A DNA stretch of 43,958 nucleotides from positions 1-43,958 of the forward strand of contig MGCS01000008.1 in NCBI GenBank assembly GCA_001790515.1, in the 5' to 3' direction. Below are positions 32,996 to 40,841 of the stretch, in pieces. The DNA comes from Candidatus Saccharibacteria bacterium RIFCSPHIGHO2_12_FULL_44_22 (GTDB lineage: Bacteria > Patescibacteriota > Saccharimonadia > Saccharimonadales > Saccharimonadaceae). How positions within the stretch are numbered: position 1 is the stretch's first letter; every line of letters begins with the position of its first letter. The position numbers were made by a program, and so were the translations under genes. Below the pieces are notes generated by a model, which saw only the letters and a list, made by a program, of their open reading frames with translations, was not told the DNA's origin and made no database searches.

Positions 32996-33637
32996 CTATA
33001 GATCTCTGCGGCCTTCGAGTGCGTGGGATAGAGTAATTTGATCCGCGTATTCCAGGTCGACTCCAACAGGAATGCCGCGAGCTAGTCGTGACATCTTGAC
33101 CTCTAGTCCGGCATCTTGGATATGACGCTGCAGAAACAGCGCAGTTGATTCACCTTCGACGCTCGCATTTGTAGCGATGATAAGTTCAACGACATTGTCG
33201 TCGACAATGCGCTTTGTTAGTTCTGGAATATGGAGCTGTTCTGGTCCAACGCCGTCGATAGGACTGATTGCACCACCCAGGACGTGGTAGGTGCCACTGA
33301 ACTGCCCCGTTCGCTCTAACGCGATGATATCGAGCGGCTCTTCAACAACTGCGATGGTTGTTTTATCACGCGATGAATCATCATAGAGCGGCGATACGTC
33401 TTGGTCTGTGTTGATGAGCGCGAATGTTACTGGACATTGTTTGACGCCGCGATGTAACTGTGTCAGGCTGCCAGCAAGCTTCTCAGACACCGACGGTTGA
33501 GCTTTTAATAGATAATACGCATAGCGCTCGGCTGTCCGAGCACCAACGCCTGGCAATCGACCAAGTTCGTCGATTGCATCCAATAATGCCTCTGGCAGCA
33601 GCTGTGCCACTCTAGAGTCCGAGGTTACCAAGGCCAC
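32996..33637 (-). CDS. recR: Recombination protein RecR lacking the usual zinc finger
   Basis: 213 residues as drawn from GTG 33637; GTG 33610 is an alternative nearer the usual start. Helix-hairpin-helix LGRLPGVGARTAERYA, a Toprim domain (TTIAVVEEPLDIIALERTG), and the conserved end (RGIPVGVDLEYADQITL). RecR loads RecA at gaps with RecO/RecF. The C4 zinc motif between HhH and Toprim has only one of four Cys (KQCPVTFALINTDQDVSPL). The gene overlaps ybaB by up to 26 nt, a usual ybaB-recR pairing. Confidence 0.94.
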   Translation of the reverse strand: MALVTSDSRVAQLLPEALLDAIDELGRLPGVGARTAERYAYYLLKAQPSVSEKLAGSLTQLHRGVKQCPVTFALINTDQDVSPLYDDSSRDKTTIAVVEEPLDIIALERTGQFSGTYHVLGGAISPIDGVGPEQLHIPELTKRIVDDNVVELIIATNASVEGESTALFLQRHIQDAGLEVKMSRLARGIPVGVDLEYADQITLSHALEGRRDL

Positions 33638-33902
33638 CCATCAGTGGCTTCATTTTTTCGGCAGCGATTTCTTGAGCTTTTTGCATGCCATCACGGATAG
33701 CGATTTCAAGCCAGTGCTCTAGTTCGCTGATATCTTTGATATCAACCATTTCTGGATTAATCTTGATACTTACCACCTTTAGTTCACCGTTAATCTGCAC
33801 GACAACGGCGCCATCGCCTGCTTCTACTTCAACGATCTGTTTCTTGAGATCTTTTTGCGCTTTGCGTAGATCATTCAACATTTTCATTTGATCAAATGCC
33901 AT
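33612..33902 (-). CDS. ybaB: YbaB/EbfC nucleoid-associated protein
   Basis: 96 residues, family length. Helical N-terminus (MKMLNDLRKAQKDLKKQ), beta-strands (VQINGELKVVSIKINP), and a helical C-terminus ending in Met/Gly/Leu. YbaB dimers bind DNA and often neighbour dnaX and recR. GAAGGAG lies 10 nt before the ATG; TATAGT or TATAAT lie farther upstream. Overlaps recR. Confidence 0.93.
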   Translation of the reverse strand: MAFDQMKMLNDLRKAQKDLKKQIVEVEAGDGAVVVQINGELKVVSIKINPEMVDIKDISELEHWLEIAIRDGMQKAQEIAAEKMKPLMGGLGNLGL

Positions 33903-33952
33903 AATTATAGGACTCCTTCAGTATGTTAAAACTATACTATTATACGTTATTT

Positions 33953-35395
33953 TTACTGATTATTATAGATGTAGAACCGGTCGGCATTCTGGCTATGGCT
34001 TGTGACGATGATTCGACTAACGACCATGTTTTCTACTTGCTGGTGAGCGGCTTTCGTGGCCGTGAACGAACCTTGGCTAGGAACGATTGTTGTCACCGCT
34101 AGATCATCAGAATACTTAGCGACTGCATCGTAGAACGGTTGTTCTTTTTCATCAACGAGAAGCGTTGTATAGCTATCTGGTTTTCCTTGATAGTTAAGAA
34201 GTGTTAAATCGCGTGTAAAATTATTTACAGTCATTGGGTCGTAATGATATCCATAGACATACCGATCGACGCCAGATATCAACAGCCCTGATACGAGGAC
34301 GATCAGTGGGAGAAGCCCCGCAACTCGTGCATACGGATTGCGTGGAAATAGGCTATACCACGACCGTAATAAAGACTCTAGGCCGCTTGCAAGTAGTAGT
34401 AGAAAAGGAACGAACGTAATACTGGTATAGGCAGGATTAATCAATACGATCGGAATAAGTAACACAAACCAGGCTGTGACAGTATAGCTGCGGGCAGTGT
34501 AGCGTGTCTTGAATAAACGAAACGCACCCAGCAGGATAAGAATCATCGAACCAAGACCGAACACTGGTGTCATAAGATTGCCGCCTACTGGTTCAAAAAA
34601 CGCAAGATACTGCTGGGCAATGATAGATGCATTGGCAAAAATGTCAGGTGGCCAGTTTGACGGTAGGCCTAGGAGCAACAATCCTAGGTCGGGGTCGAGG
34701 TATATTAAATAAGCTAATGGTGCGACAAAAGCTAGCAGGACTAGTCCGAATAAAAATAGCTTGGCAAGTGAAATCCGCTTGAGAACGTAACGGACATGCG
34801 GGTGAAGCAGCGCGGCACTAACGATAGCGATCAATAGATATAGCGACAGCGGCGTGTAAAGCGACAAACCTGCTGTGACAAAGAACACCACTTTCCAAAA
34901 GGTTTTATGTGACGAACCTCCAGTAATCATAGATGCAGATAGCAGTAAGAGCACTGACCACATAATGAACGTAATGCTGGATGCGCCTAACTGTGCGACA
35001 AATAAAAATTGCCCTGTTGTAATCATGATCATGGTTGCAAGAACAGCTATATTTGAGCTGAACCAACGCCGAAGGAGGAATATTGCGCTCACACTTGTAA
35101 TAGCCGCAAAAATCAGCGACGGCAGTTTAATACTAAAATTGCTAATGCCAAGAATTTCGATGCTTAACTGTTGTGACAATATGTACGGCAGACTGGTAAC
35201 CGCAAGTGTAGAAGGCTGGTGAATGTCGACTCCGGCACTCTTGATGACTGAATTTACTTCCGTTGAGGCTAGTCCGCCGGGCACGTATAATCCTGCAAAC
35301 AGTAGCAGCGACACAAATAAAAGTGCGATTATAGAATAGCCTATATAATACCGATACCGGTAAGAAAAGAGTCGAGTTGCTGTTTTAATGGCCAT
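33953..35395 (-). CDS. PMT/ArnT-like integral membrane glycosyltransferase
   Basis: 480 residues, with about eleven TM segments and a ~100-residue extracytoplasmic C-terminal domain (from VDRYVYGYHYDP). The first loop STEVNSVIK contains the acidic residue expected in GT-C enzymes, which transfer sugars from polyprenyl-phosphate donors. TATAAT (35408-35413) is 12 nt before the ATG, so a leader of ~5 nt at most. Substrate unknown; protein or lipid glycosylation at the surface. Confidence 0.78.
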   Translation of the reverse strand: MAIKTATRLFSYRYRYYIGYSIIALLFVSLLLFAGLYVPGGLASTEVNSVIKSAGVDIHQPSTLAVTSLPYILSQQLSIEILGISNFSIKLPSLIFAAITSVSAIFLLRRWFSSNIAVLATMIMITTGQFLFVAQLGASSITFIMWSVLLLLSASMITGGSSHKTFWKVVFFVTAGLSLYTPLSLYLLIAIVSAALLHPHVRYVLKRISLAKLFLFGLVLLAFVAPLAYLIYLDPDLGLLLLGLPSNWPPDIFANASIIAQQYLAFFEPVGGNLMTPVFGLGSMILILLGAFRLFKTRYTARSYTVTAWFVLLIPIVLINPAYTSITFVPFLLLLASGLESLLRSWYSLFPRNPYARVAGLLPLIVLVSGLLISGVDRYVYGYHYDPMTVNNFTRDLTLLNYQGKPDSYTTLLVDEKEQPFYDAVAKYSDDLAVTTIVPSQGSFTATKAAHQQVENMVVSRIIVTSHSQNADRFYIYNNQ

Positions 35396-35469
35396 AAATT
35401 CTAACTTATTATAGCATGCATAGATGCGTGGTTACTTTTTTCGCTACACGCAATAGTCTGCGCGCCGAT

Positions 35470-36846
35470 TTACTCGTGTGTCTTATCAAGCGACATAAAG
35501 CGTAGTCGTTCCGGATGAAAGTATAGTTCGACCTTACCAACAGGGCCGTTACGATGTTTTGCGATGATCAGATCGGTAATGTTTTCGCGCTCTGTTTCTG
35601 GATTATAATATGCTTCGCGGTAGATAAACATGACAATATCGGCATCTTGCTCGATTGATCCAGACTCACGAAGGTCTGAAAGTTGCGGAATTTGTGGCGT
35701 ACGATTCTCTACAGATCGGGATAGCTGCGATAGCGCGATGACAGGGACGTTCATCTCACGTGCAATGAGCTTTAGTCCACGGCTGATCTCACTCACTTCT
35801 TGCACGCGGTTACCTTCATTCTTACTGCTACCTTGCATGAGCTGAAGGTAATCAACGATAATCAGACCAAGTGGCGCATCATGTGCTGCCCGGCGAGCTT
35901 TTGTGCGCATTTCGAGAACCGACAACCCTGGTTTGTCGTCAATAAAGATTGGGGCTTCTGCCATTTCACCCATTGCTTCTGATAATTTGCTAAAATCTTC
36001 ATCCGACAAATTACCTGTGCGGATATTCCATGCGTCAACGCCTGACGCATCTGCTAGCATACGGTCGACTAACTGTTCTTTGCTCATCTCGAGACTAAAA
36101 AACAATACAGATTGTTTGTTGGCAGTCGCGACATTGTATGCCAGATTTGTCACTAGCGTCGTTTTTCCCATTGCGGGTCGAGCAGCTAGGATGATCAGAT
36201 CTGACCGTTGTAGCCCAGCAGTCATACCGTCAAGATCACGGTAGCCTGTACGTACGCCTCGGAGTGCTCCTTTGTTTCTGTGAAGCTCTTCCATGCGGTC
36301 AAAGCTGTCGGTGAGGATGGTTTCGATACTTGTGAGGTCTTGCTTGAGCGATTGGTCGCTCACGCTAAATAGTTCCTGTTCGGCTTTACCGAGTAGTTCT
36401 TGAACGTCGTACTCCTCGTCAAACCCTAATTCGGATATCTCTGAGCTTGCTTTTATCAGGCGACGACGGATAGCCTTTTGCGACACCATTTCGGCGTACG
36501 CGGCAGCGTGAGCAGCTGTTGGGACATAATTTGTTAGTTCGGACAGATATGCAGATCCGCCTACCATCTCAAGTTCATCTTTTTTCTTTAGCTCGTCGGT
36601 AAGCGTCAATAGATCGACTGGTTTGTGGCGCTCAAAAAGTCGCAACATCGCGGCGTAGACGGCAGCATGGCGTTTATCATAAAAATCACGCGTTGTGACA
36701 AATTCGGTGACGTCTGACAGTGCCTCTTCGTCGATCAATACAGCGCCAAGCAAACTCATCTCTGCATCGATGTTTTGTGGTGGCACTTTGCCGGCGAAAA
36801 TCTCTTTAGAACTTCGCTCTTTCTTCTTTTTCTTAAACTCAGCCAT
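35470..36846 (-). CDS. dnaB: Replicative DNA helicase DnaB
   Basis: 458 residues. N-terminal helical domain (PPQNIDAEMSLLGAVLIDEEA) and RecA-like C-terminal domain with Walker A AARPAMGKTTLV, Walker B LIIVDYLQLMQG and DnaB motifs (DLRESGSIEQDADIVMFI). Unwinds DNA at the fork as a hexamer. Its ATG lies inside the end of dnaX (8-nt overlap), so both are one operon. Basic N-terminus (KKKKKERSSK). Confidence 0.97.
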   Translation of the reverse strand: MAEFKKKKKERSSKEIFAGKVPPQNIDAEMSLLGAVLIDEEALSDVTEFVTTRDFYDKRHAAVYAAMLRLFERHKPVDLLTLTDELKKKDELEMVGGSAYLSELTNYVPTAAHAAAYAEMVSQKAIRRRLIKASSEISELGFDEEYDVQELLGKAEQELFSVSDQSLKQDLTSIETILTDSFDRMEELHRNKGALRGVRTGYRDLDGMTAGLQRSDLIILAARPAMGKTTLVTNLAYNVATANKQSVLFFSLEMSKEQLVDRMLADASGVDAWNIRTGNLSDEDFSKLSEAMGEMAEAPIFIDDKPGLSVLEMRTKARRAAHDAPLGLIIVDYLQLMQGSSKNEGNRVQEVSEISRGLKLIAREMNVPVIALSQLSRSVENRTPQIPQLSDLRESGSIEQDADIVMFIYREAYYNPETERENITDLIIAKHRNGPVGKVELYFHPERLRFMSLDKTHE

Positions 36847-38302
36847 CTACAGTCACTTCTTCTCCTCCACCCATAATAGCAGCTACAGCGGCAGCTGTAC
36901 TGTCTTTTGGTGGTGGTGCCGTCGGAATCGTCTCAATTAACAGATCTCCAGCACCTGTTTCGATCAGGCATTGTGCTAGGAGCAGCCGGTATTTTGCATC
37001 ATCCAACTTTGTTTTATTGAATCGACGGACAGTATATAGTACTAATGTTTCGTTTTGTAGTTCATACGAACACTTCGACAAAACACTGTGAAGTGCAACA
37101 TGATTCATCCTGGTGTATTCTATGAGCTTTTCCCAATCGAGTACGCCAACCGTTCTTGGTTGAGATGAGTCAATGACAGGGGTTACCTGTGTAGTCGCGG
37201 CAATCAGTGAGGCTGTGGTGGATGGCTGTTGAGTTGCTGGTGACTGAGGTGTTTTAGGGACTGGCTTTTGTGCAACGACTTTTTGTGTCGCTGGAATACG
37301 TATTGTCGGTGCATGCGTGGCGAGTGCAGCCGTTGATGTATGCTGCTTTGGTTTTGCGCCTGCTTGTGTCAAAAGCACCGTCAAAAGTTTAAGATGTGGT
37401 TTTGATGAATCGCTTGCGATCAGTAGTCCATCAAGTAATTCAACAAGTTGCGGTGTTTCGATCATGCGCTGCGACACTTCGCTTATCAGCTGATCGACTA
37501 AAACTGTCGCCTGAATGCCACTGGCAGTACTGTCTGCTAGATATGTCATGATGGCACTCGTGTCTTTGGCGACAACTGCGCTAAGTATCTGATCGACAGT
37601 TGTATGTGATGCTAGCCCGAGTGTTGCCTCGACAAGGTCAAGTGTTATGCCTGTTTTTTCGTCCGCAAGGCTAGATAATTGATCAAGCAAACTGATACTA
37701 TCACGAAAACTGCCATCGCCACGCAGTGCGATTGCTTGGAGTGATTCGTCGTCAATCGTAATCTTTTCTTTGGCTGCTATTTCTTTGAGATGCTTGACGA
37801 TGTCAGATCGAGAGATGGATCGAAACCCAAAACGTTGTGTCCGACTGATGATTGTATCGGGTAGTTTTTCAATGTTTGTCGTCGCAAGAATAAAGACGAT
37901 GTGTTCAGGGGGTTCTTCGAGTGTCTTGAGCAGTGCATTAAAGGCTGGTTTTGAAAGCATATGTACCTCGTCGATAATGTATACTTTCTTGGCTGCAGAC
38001 ACTGGCGCAATTTGTACTTTATCTCGCAGATCACGGACGTCATCGACGCCATTGTTGCTTGCGGCGTCAATCTCTATGATGTCTAAATGTGTCGATTCTT
38101 CGGAATATGGCAGACCATTTATTTCATGCGCCAATATGCGCGCGATGGATGTCTTGCCGACGCCGCGCGGTCCAGTGAGCAGATATGCGTGCGCAATATT
38201 GCCTTTAGCAAGAGCCCGACGAAGAATATCAGTGACATGTGACTGACCGACGATTTCGTCCAGAGATTTGCTGCGATATTTACGATAGAGTGCTTTTGCC
38301 AT
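36839..38302 (-). CDS. dnaX: DNA polymerase III subunit gamma/tau without zinc module
   Basis: 487 residues from ATG 38302; TACAAT (38313-38318) ends 10 nt upstream, near-leaderless. AAA+ clamp-loader domain 1-230: LTGPRGVGKTSIARI, IDEVHMLSKPAFNALL, sensor 1 ATTNIEKLP, and sensor 2. The usual four-Cys zinc module between Walker A and IEIDAASNNGVD is replaced by HEINGLPYSEESTHLD. A Thr/Pro/Gln-rich linker (~330-400) precedes a C-terminal region like tau. Loads the sliding clamp with delta subunits. Confidence 0.95.
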   Translation of the reverse strand: MAKALYRKYRSKSLDEIVGQSHVTDILRRALAKGNIAHAYLLTGPRGVGKTSIARILAHEINGLPYSEESTHLDIIEIDAASNNGVDDVRDLRDKVQIAPVSAAKKVYIIDEVHMLSKPAFNALLKTLEEPPEHIVFILATTNIEKLPDTIISRTQRFGFRSISRSDIVKHLKEIAAKEKITIDDESLQAIALRGDGSFRDSISLLDQLSSLADEKTGITLDLVEATLGLASHTTVDQILSAVVAKDTSAIMTYLADSTASGIQATVLVDQLISEVSQRMIETPQLVELLDGLLIASDSSKPHLKLLTVLLTQAGAKPKQHTSTAALATHAPTIRIPATQKVVAQKPVPKTPQSPATQQPSTTASLIAATTQVTPVIDSSQPRTVGVLDWEKLIEYTRMNHVALHSVLSKCSYELQNETLVLYTVRRFNKTKLDDAKYRLLLAQCLIETGAGDLLIETIPTAPPPKDSTAAAVAAIMGGGEEVTVDG

Positions 38303-38386
38303 TACTGTCACTATTGTACGCTGAGTTGGTGAAAAATGATGTTGTGTATTATATCACTGCTATTGTCATTAATCATCCTGTTGGCG

Positions 38387-38698
38387 TGTCATTCTGAATT
38401 CATTCCAGAATCTATCCAGTTGCCATTGTTCTTTTTCACGAAAGAACCAAAACGTCTTCTTTTTGTAACGACGAAAAGAAGCAAAAGAACGTTGTGACGG
38501 CTTCCATCCGCCGAGAACTGTACTCGAATAAGGACGGTTGCTCCGGGGCTCCCTTTGGTCGGTTCATTTTGTTTTCTTTAGCTATTTAAAATGGACTGAT
38601 CCTCGCAAGCTACTCCGTCCTTATTCGAGTACAGTTCTCGGGTCAGTCCAGATGTCACAGGGAAGATGATTTATTTTTACGCAGTAGGACTACGGATG
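38387..38698. repeat. Hairpin-rich intergenic element, copy 2
   Basis: No gene. TTCTGAA/TTCCAGAA arms, GTTCTTT/AAAGAAC hairpin, CTTCTTTTTGT/ACGAAAAGAAG hairpin, GTGACGGCTTCC, the 131-nt fold-back (38511-38641), GATGTCAC, TTACGCAGTAGGACT. The order and flanks match copy 1 (11484-11829), but the central stem is a different sequence. Confidence 0.78.
38511..38641. repeat. Long fold-back with 27-bp perfect arms
   Basis: 38511-38537 and 38615-38641 are exact reverse complements over 27 bp (CCGAGAACTGTACTCGAATA then AGGACGG). Inner TTGC/GCAA and GGTCGGTTCATTTT/AAAATGGACTGATCC pairing extends the stem to a small AT-rich loop. Confidence 0.92.
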
Positions 38699-38718
38699 AA
38701 TTGTTAGTGATGCATAAT

Positions 38719-38748
38719 TTAATATCCTGAACGGGTTCAGGATATTAA
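38719..38748. terminator. Perfect hairpin after the 38767-39282 gene
   Basis: TTAATATCCTGAA-CGGG-TTCAGGATATTAA: 13-bp perfect stem, 18 nt past the stop of the minus-strand gene. The core CCTGAA..TTCAGG also occurs in repeat copy 1. Confidence 0.7.
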
Positions 38749-38766
38749 GTGAATAATTGAGTGTGG

Positions 38767-39282
38767 CTACAGTGCTGCTTCGACAGCAGCCCAGATAGCT
38801 TCTGGGTTGTCTTCTGGGACGATGATCGTCACCTGATCGCCTTCTTTGATACGGAAATACGTCACGCTCGCTAGTAGGATGCGATATTCGCGACCATTAG
38901 CTTCTACATAAAAGGCTCCATCGTGCTGCACGAGCGTTCCGATGATCTGGCGTCGCTCGATTGGACCGATTTGTTTGTAGATGAATCCACCGTCATCGGC
39001 AATTGTCAGCTTGAGGATGTCACCTTCGACGAGCTTTGATTTACTGGCGTAGTTAGCAGGCACTGGATAGTTTTTGCCGTCAGGGCCAATCATCACCTGT
39101 CCATCGAATACGCCTTCGATAACCTTGCCGCTTACATCCTCTTGACTGTTACGTGGCGTCACGATAGATCCATCGTCACCGACGATGCTAATTAATAATT
39201 CTTTGGCGGCTGCCAGGTTCGTCTCAGCTTCCTGAATGAGCCCTGCCAGTCGTTTGACTTGTTTTTCTGGTAATTCAGACAT
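38767..39282 (-). CDS. Conserved hypothetical with coiled coil and two similar beta domains
   Basis: 171 residues from ATG 39282 (AAGGAA upstream; TTG 39291 is less likely). Residues 1-35 are helical (EKQVKRLAGLIQEAETNLAA). Two modules follow, with the pattern Gly-x-Val...Asp-Gly...Gly-x-x-Tyr-x-Val/Ile...Glu-Gly-Asp: about 52-98 (VFDGQVMIGPDGKNYPVPA, LVEGDILKLTI) and 115-160 (QHDGAFYVEANGREYRILLA, IKEGDQVTIIV). This coiled-coil plus tandem OB-like layout recalls the N-terminal part of Mpa/ARC proteasomal ATPases, but no ATPase domain is present. Next to the L12 gene; perhaps ribosome or proteolysis related. Confidence 0.7.
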   Translation of the reverse strand: MSELPEKQVKRLAGLIQEAETNLAAAKELLISIVGDDGSIVTPRNSQEDVSGKVIEGVFDGQVMIGPDGKNYPVPANYASKSKLVEGDILKLTIADDGGFIYKQIGPIERRQIIGTLVQHDGAFYVEANGREYRILLASVTYFRIKEGDQVTIIVPEDNPEAIWAAVEAAL

Positions 39283-39368
39283 GTCTCGCAAATTCCTTGT
39301 CTGTTTTTGTAGTAATATTACCTCTATATATACCAGTCCATATCGACATTGTCAATTGTTAGTACCCG

Positions 39369-39377
39369 TTATCCACA
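39369..39377 (+). promoter_or_regulatory. Isolated DnaA-box-like nonamer
   Basis: TTATCCACA, exact consensus, in the gap before rplL. Only one copy in the gap, so not an origin. Confidence 0.3.
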
Positions 39378-39427
39378 ATGTTTTTAGGGGTGGAGCCTAA
39401 AACGTTGTATATTTTGTTATTGCAATC

Positions 39428-39452
39428 AAAAAGCCGCCTGTGTTAGGCGACT
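39428..39452 (-). terminator. Terminator after rplL
   Basis: AGTCGCCT/AGGCGGCT stem on the minus strand with a TTTTT run. Confidence 0.85.
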
Positions 39453-39512
39453 GAATGATGCATTGATTGACAATGGTCGAATAGATTTTGCTAGGAAATC
39501 CTAGCGAGCGAA

Positions 39513-39887
39513 TTAGCTAAGTTCAACAGTTGCGCCAGCTTCTTCAAGCTGTTTCTTTGCTGCTTCAGCGTCGTCTTTGCTCACTTTTTCTTTGACAGGT
39601 GCAGGTGCGCCGTCAACGATAGCTTTAGCTTCACCTAGTCCAAGACCGGTGATTTCTTTTACAGCCTTGATGACTGCAACTTTCTGGCTACCTGCGTCTT
39701 TCAACGTAACGGTGAATTCAGATTTTTCGTCTTCTGCAGGACCAGCTTCAGCAGCAGGACCAGCAACAGCAACAGCTGCAGCAGCAGGTTCGATGCCGTA
39801 TTCGTCTTTTAGAACAGTTTTAAGGTCGTTAACCTCTAGGACAGTAAGCTTAGTTAGCTCTTCTGCCAATTTTTTAATATCAGCCAT
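39513..39887 (-). CDS. rplL: 50S ribosomal protein L7/L12
   Basis: 124 residues from ATG 39887; AAAGGAG precedes it. N-terminal dimer domain ([16 protein letters not shown]), an Ala/Glu-rich hinge, and the C-terminal factor-binding domain ([35 protein letters not shown]). Forms the L12 stalk on L10 and recruits translation factors. Cotranscribed with rplJ; hairpins lie in the gap between them. Confidence 0.98.
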   Translation of the reverse strand: MADIKKLAEELTKLTVLEVNDLKTVLKDEYGIEPAAAAVAVAGPAAEAGPAEDEKSEFTVTLKDAGSQKVAVIKAVKEITGLGLGEAKAIVDGAPAPVKEKVSKDDAEAAKKQLEEAGATVELS

Positions 39888-39976
39888 AGTAGACTCCTTT
39901 ATATTCGTAAATGTAGTAAATCGTTTCACTCCGTAAGGTACGGATGCGTGGCATCCGCTTTAGGGAGAGGAACGGG

Positions 39977-40021
39977 TTTTGGAATTTACTTCCAAAAGCA
40001 CGTGGAGAGGCGAGCCTCTCC
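39977..40021 (-). other. Two hairpins between rplJ and rplL
   Basis: TTTTGGAA-TTTAC-TTCCAAAA (39977-39997) and GGAGAGGC-GA-GCCTCTCC (40004-40021). Possible processing or attenuation site that helps set the higher L12 yield. Confidence 0.55.
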
Positions 40022-40552
40022 TTATGCGTTAGCGTTAGCTTTTGCTTCAACACCATCAAGTAGTGCGTGAAGGTTGCCAGATAGTGCATTTGTAATATCG
40101 TGAACAGGTGAAAGCAATTGAGCGACCACTTCTCCGATGAGTTGGTTCTTGCTAGGTAGTCCAGCAAGTGCCGTTACTTCAGCGGCACTAAGCAGTGCAC
40201 CTTCGCCAGAAAACGCGCCTGCAAATTGTAGTGCAGGGTGTGTTTTTGCGAATGTGTGAAGTACTTGCGCAGGTGCGACTTCATCAGTTTTGCTGACAGC
40301 GTATAATAGCTGGCCAGTTAGAGCTGATGTGTCGATGCCTTTGTAAGTCGGGTTCGCTTCAAGTGCAACACGAACCAGGCGGTTTTTGACCACACGGATC
40401 ACAACGCCTGATTCACGAGCAGCGCGACGGAGTTCTTGCACGTCAGCGACAGTAAGTCCCTGATATTGCGCAAACACAGCCATTTTTGAATCTTGCAATA
40501 GTTCACTTATCTCAGCAACCAAAGCATTCTTTTTATCGCGAGTAATTGCCAT
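40022..40552 (-). CDS. rplJ: 50S ribosomal protein L10
   Basis: 176 residues. N-terminal rRNA-binding domain (KMAVFAQYQGLTVADVQELRR, VVKNRLVRVALE) and a C-terminal helical spine for L12 dimers. AAAGGAT precedes the ATG. A ~200-nt leader with the conserved L10-leader signature precedes it, consistent with autogenous control by L10-L12. Promoter at 40762-40790. Confidence 0.98.
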   Translation of the reverse strand: MAITRDKKNALVAEISELLQDSKMAVFAQYQGLTVADVQELRRAARESGVVIRVVKNRLVRVALEANPTYKGIDTSALTGQLLYAVSKTDEVAPAQVLHTFAKTHPALQFAGAFSGEGALLSAAEVTALAGLPSKNQLIGEVVAQLLSPVHDITNALSGNLHALLDGVEAKANANA

Positions 40553-40637
40553 AAAAATCCTTTCTTTAGTTGTTTTTTATTCGACCAGATTGTCAATGTA
40601 CAGGTAATGTGAGTTTCGCAGGAAGATTTGAATAAAC

Positions 40638-40755
40638 AAAAAGCCTTTGATGCTCGCATCACCAAAGACCTACTGTGTTCACAAAAGATTGTTTGCACCT
40701 CGGTAGCTGATTAAGCATTGATTTCTCGTTGCCGCCACTGTCTCTGGTAATGTCA
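40638..40755 (-). ncRNA. L10 ribosomal leader with attenuator hairpin
   Basis: On the minus strand: ACCAGAGACAG, CTTAAT and CTACCGAGGTGC occur in the order expected for the L10 leader family, followed by a CTTTGGTGATG/CATCAAAG hairpin and CTTTTTG (40638-40667), which looks like a terminator/attenuator. It should let L10-L12 control rplJL expression. Confidence 0.82.
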
Positions 40756-40761
40756 CCTATT

Positions 40762-40790
40762 ATTATATCGCAAGTAACAGCATTAATCAA
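40762..40790 (-). promoter_or_regulatory. rplJL promoter
   Basis: Minus strand TTGATT (40790-40785), 17-nt spacer, TATAAT (40767-40762). Confidence 0.85.
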
Positions 40791-40841
40791 CCGTACGAAA
40801 GCTATTGTTAAGATTAAAGATTTGTGGTATAATAAAGATAT

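Noticed and set aside
38511-38641. Fold-back read as a CRISPR or transposon end
   Set aside because: There is only one inverted pair, no direct-repeat array with spacers, no transposase and no target duplication.
39369-39377. DnaA box as sign of oriC
   Set aside because: Only one exact nonamer in this gap and another inside the kinase gene (around 14930); no AT-rich unwinding region, cluster or dnaA/dnaN gene nearby.
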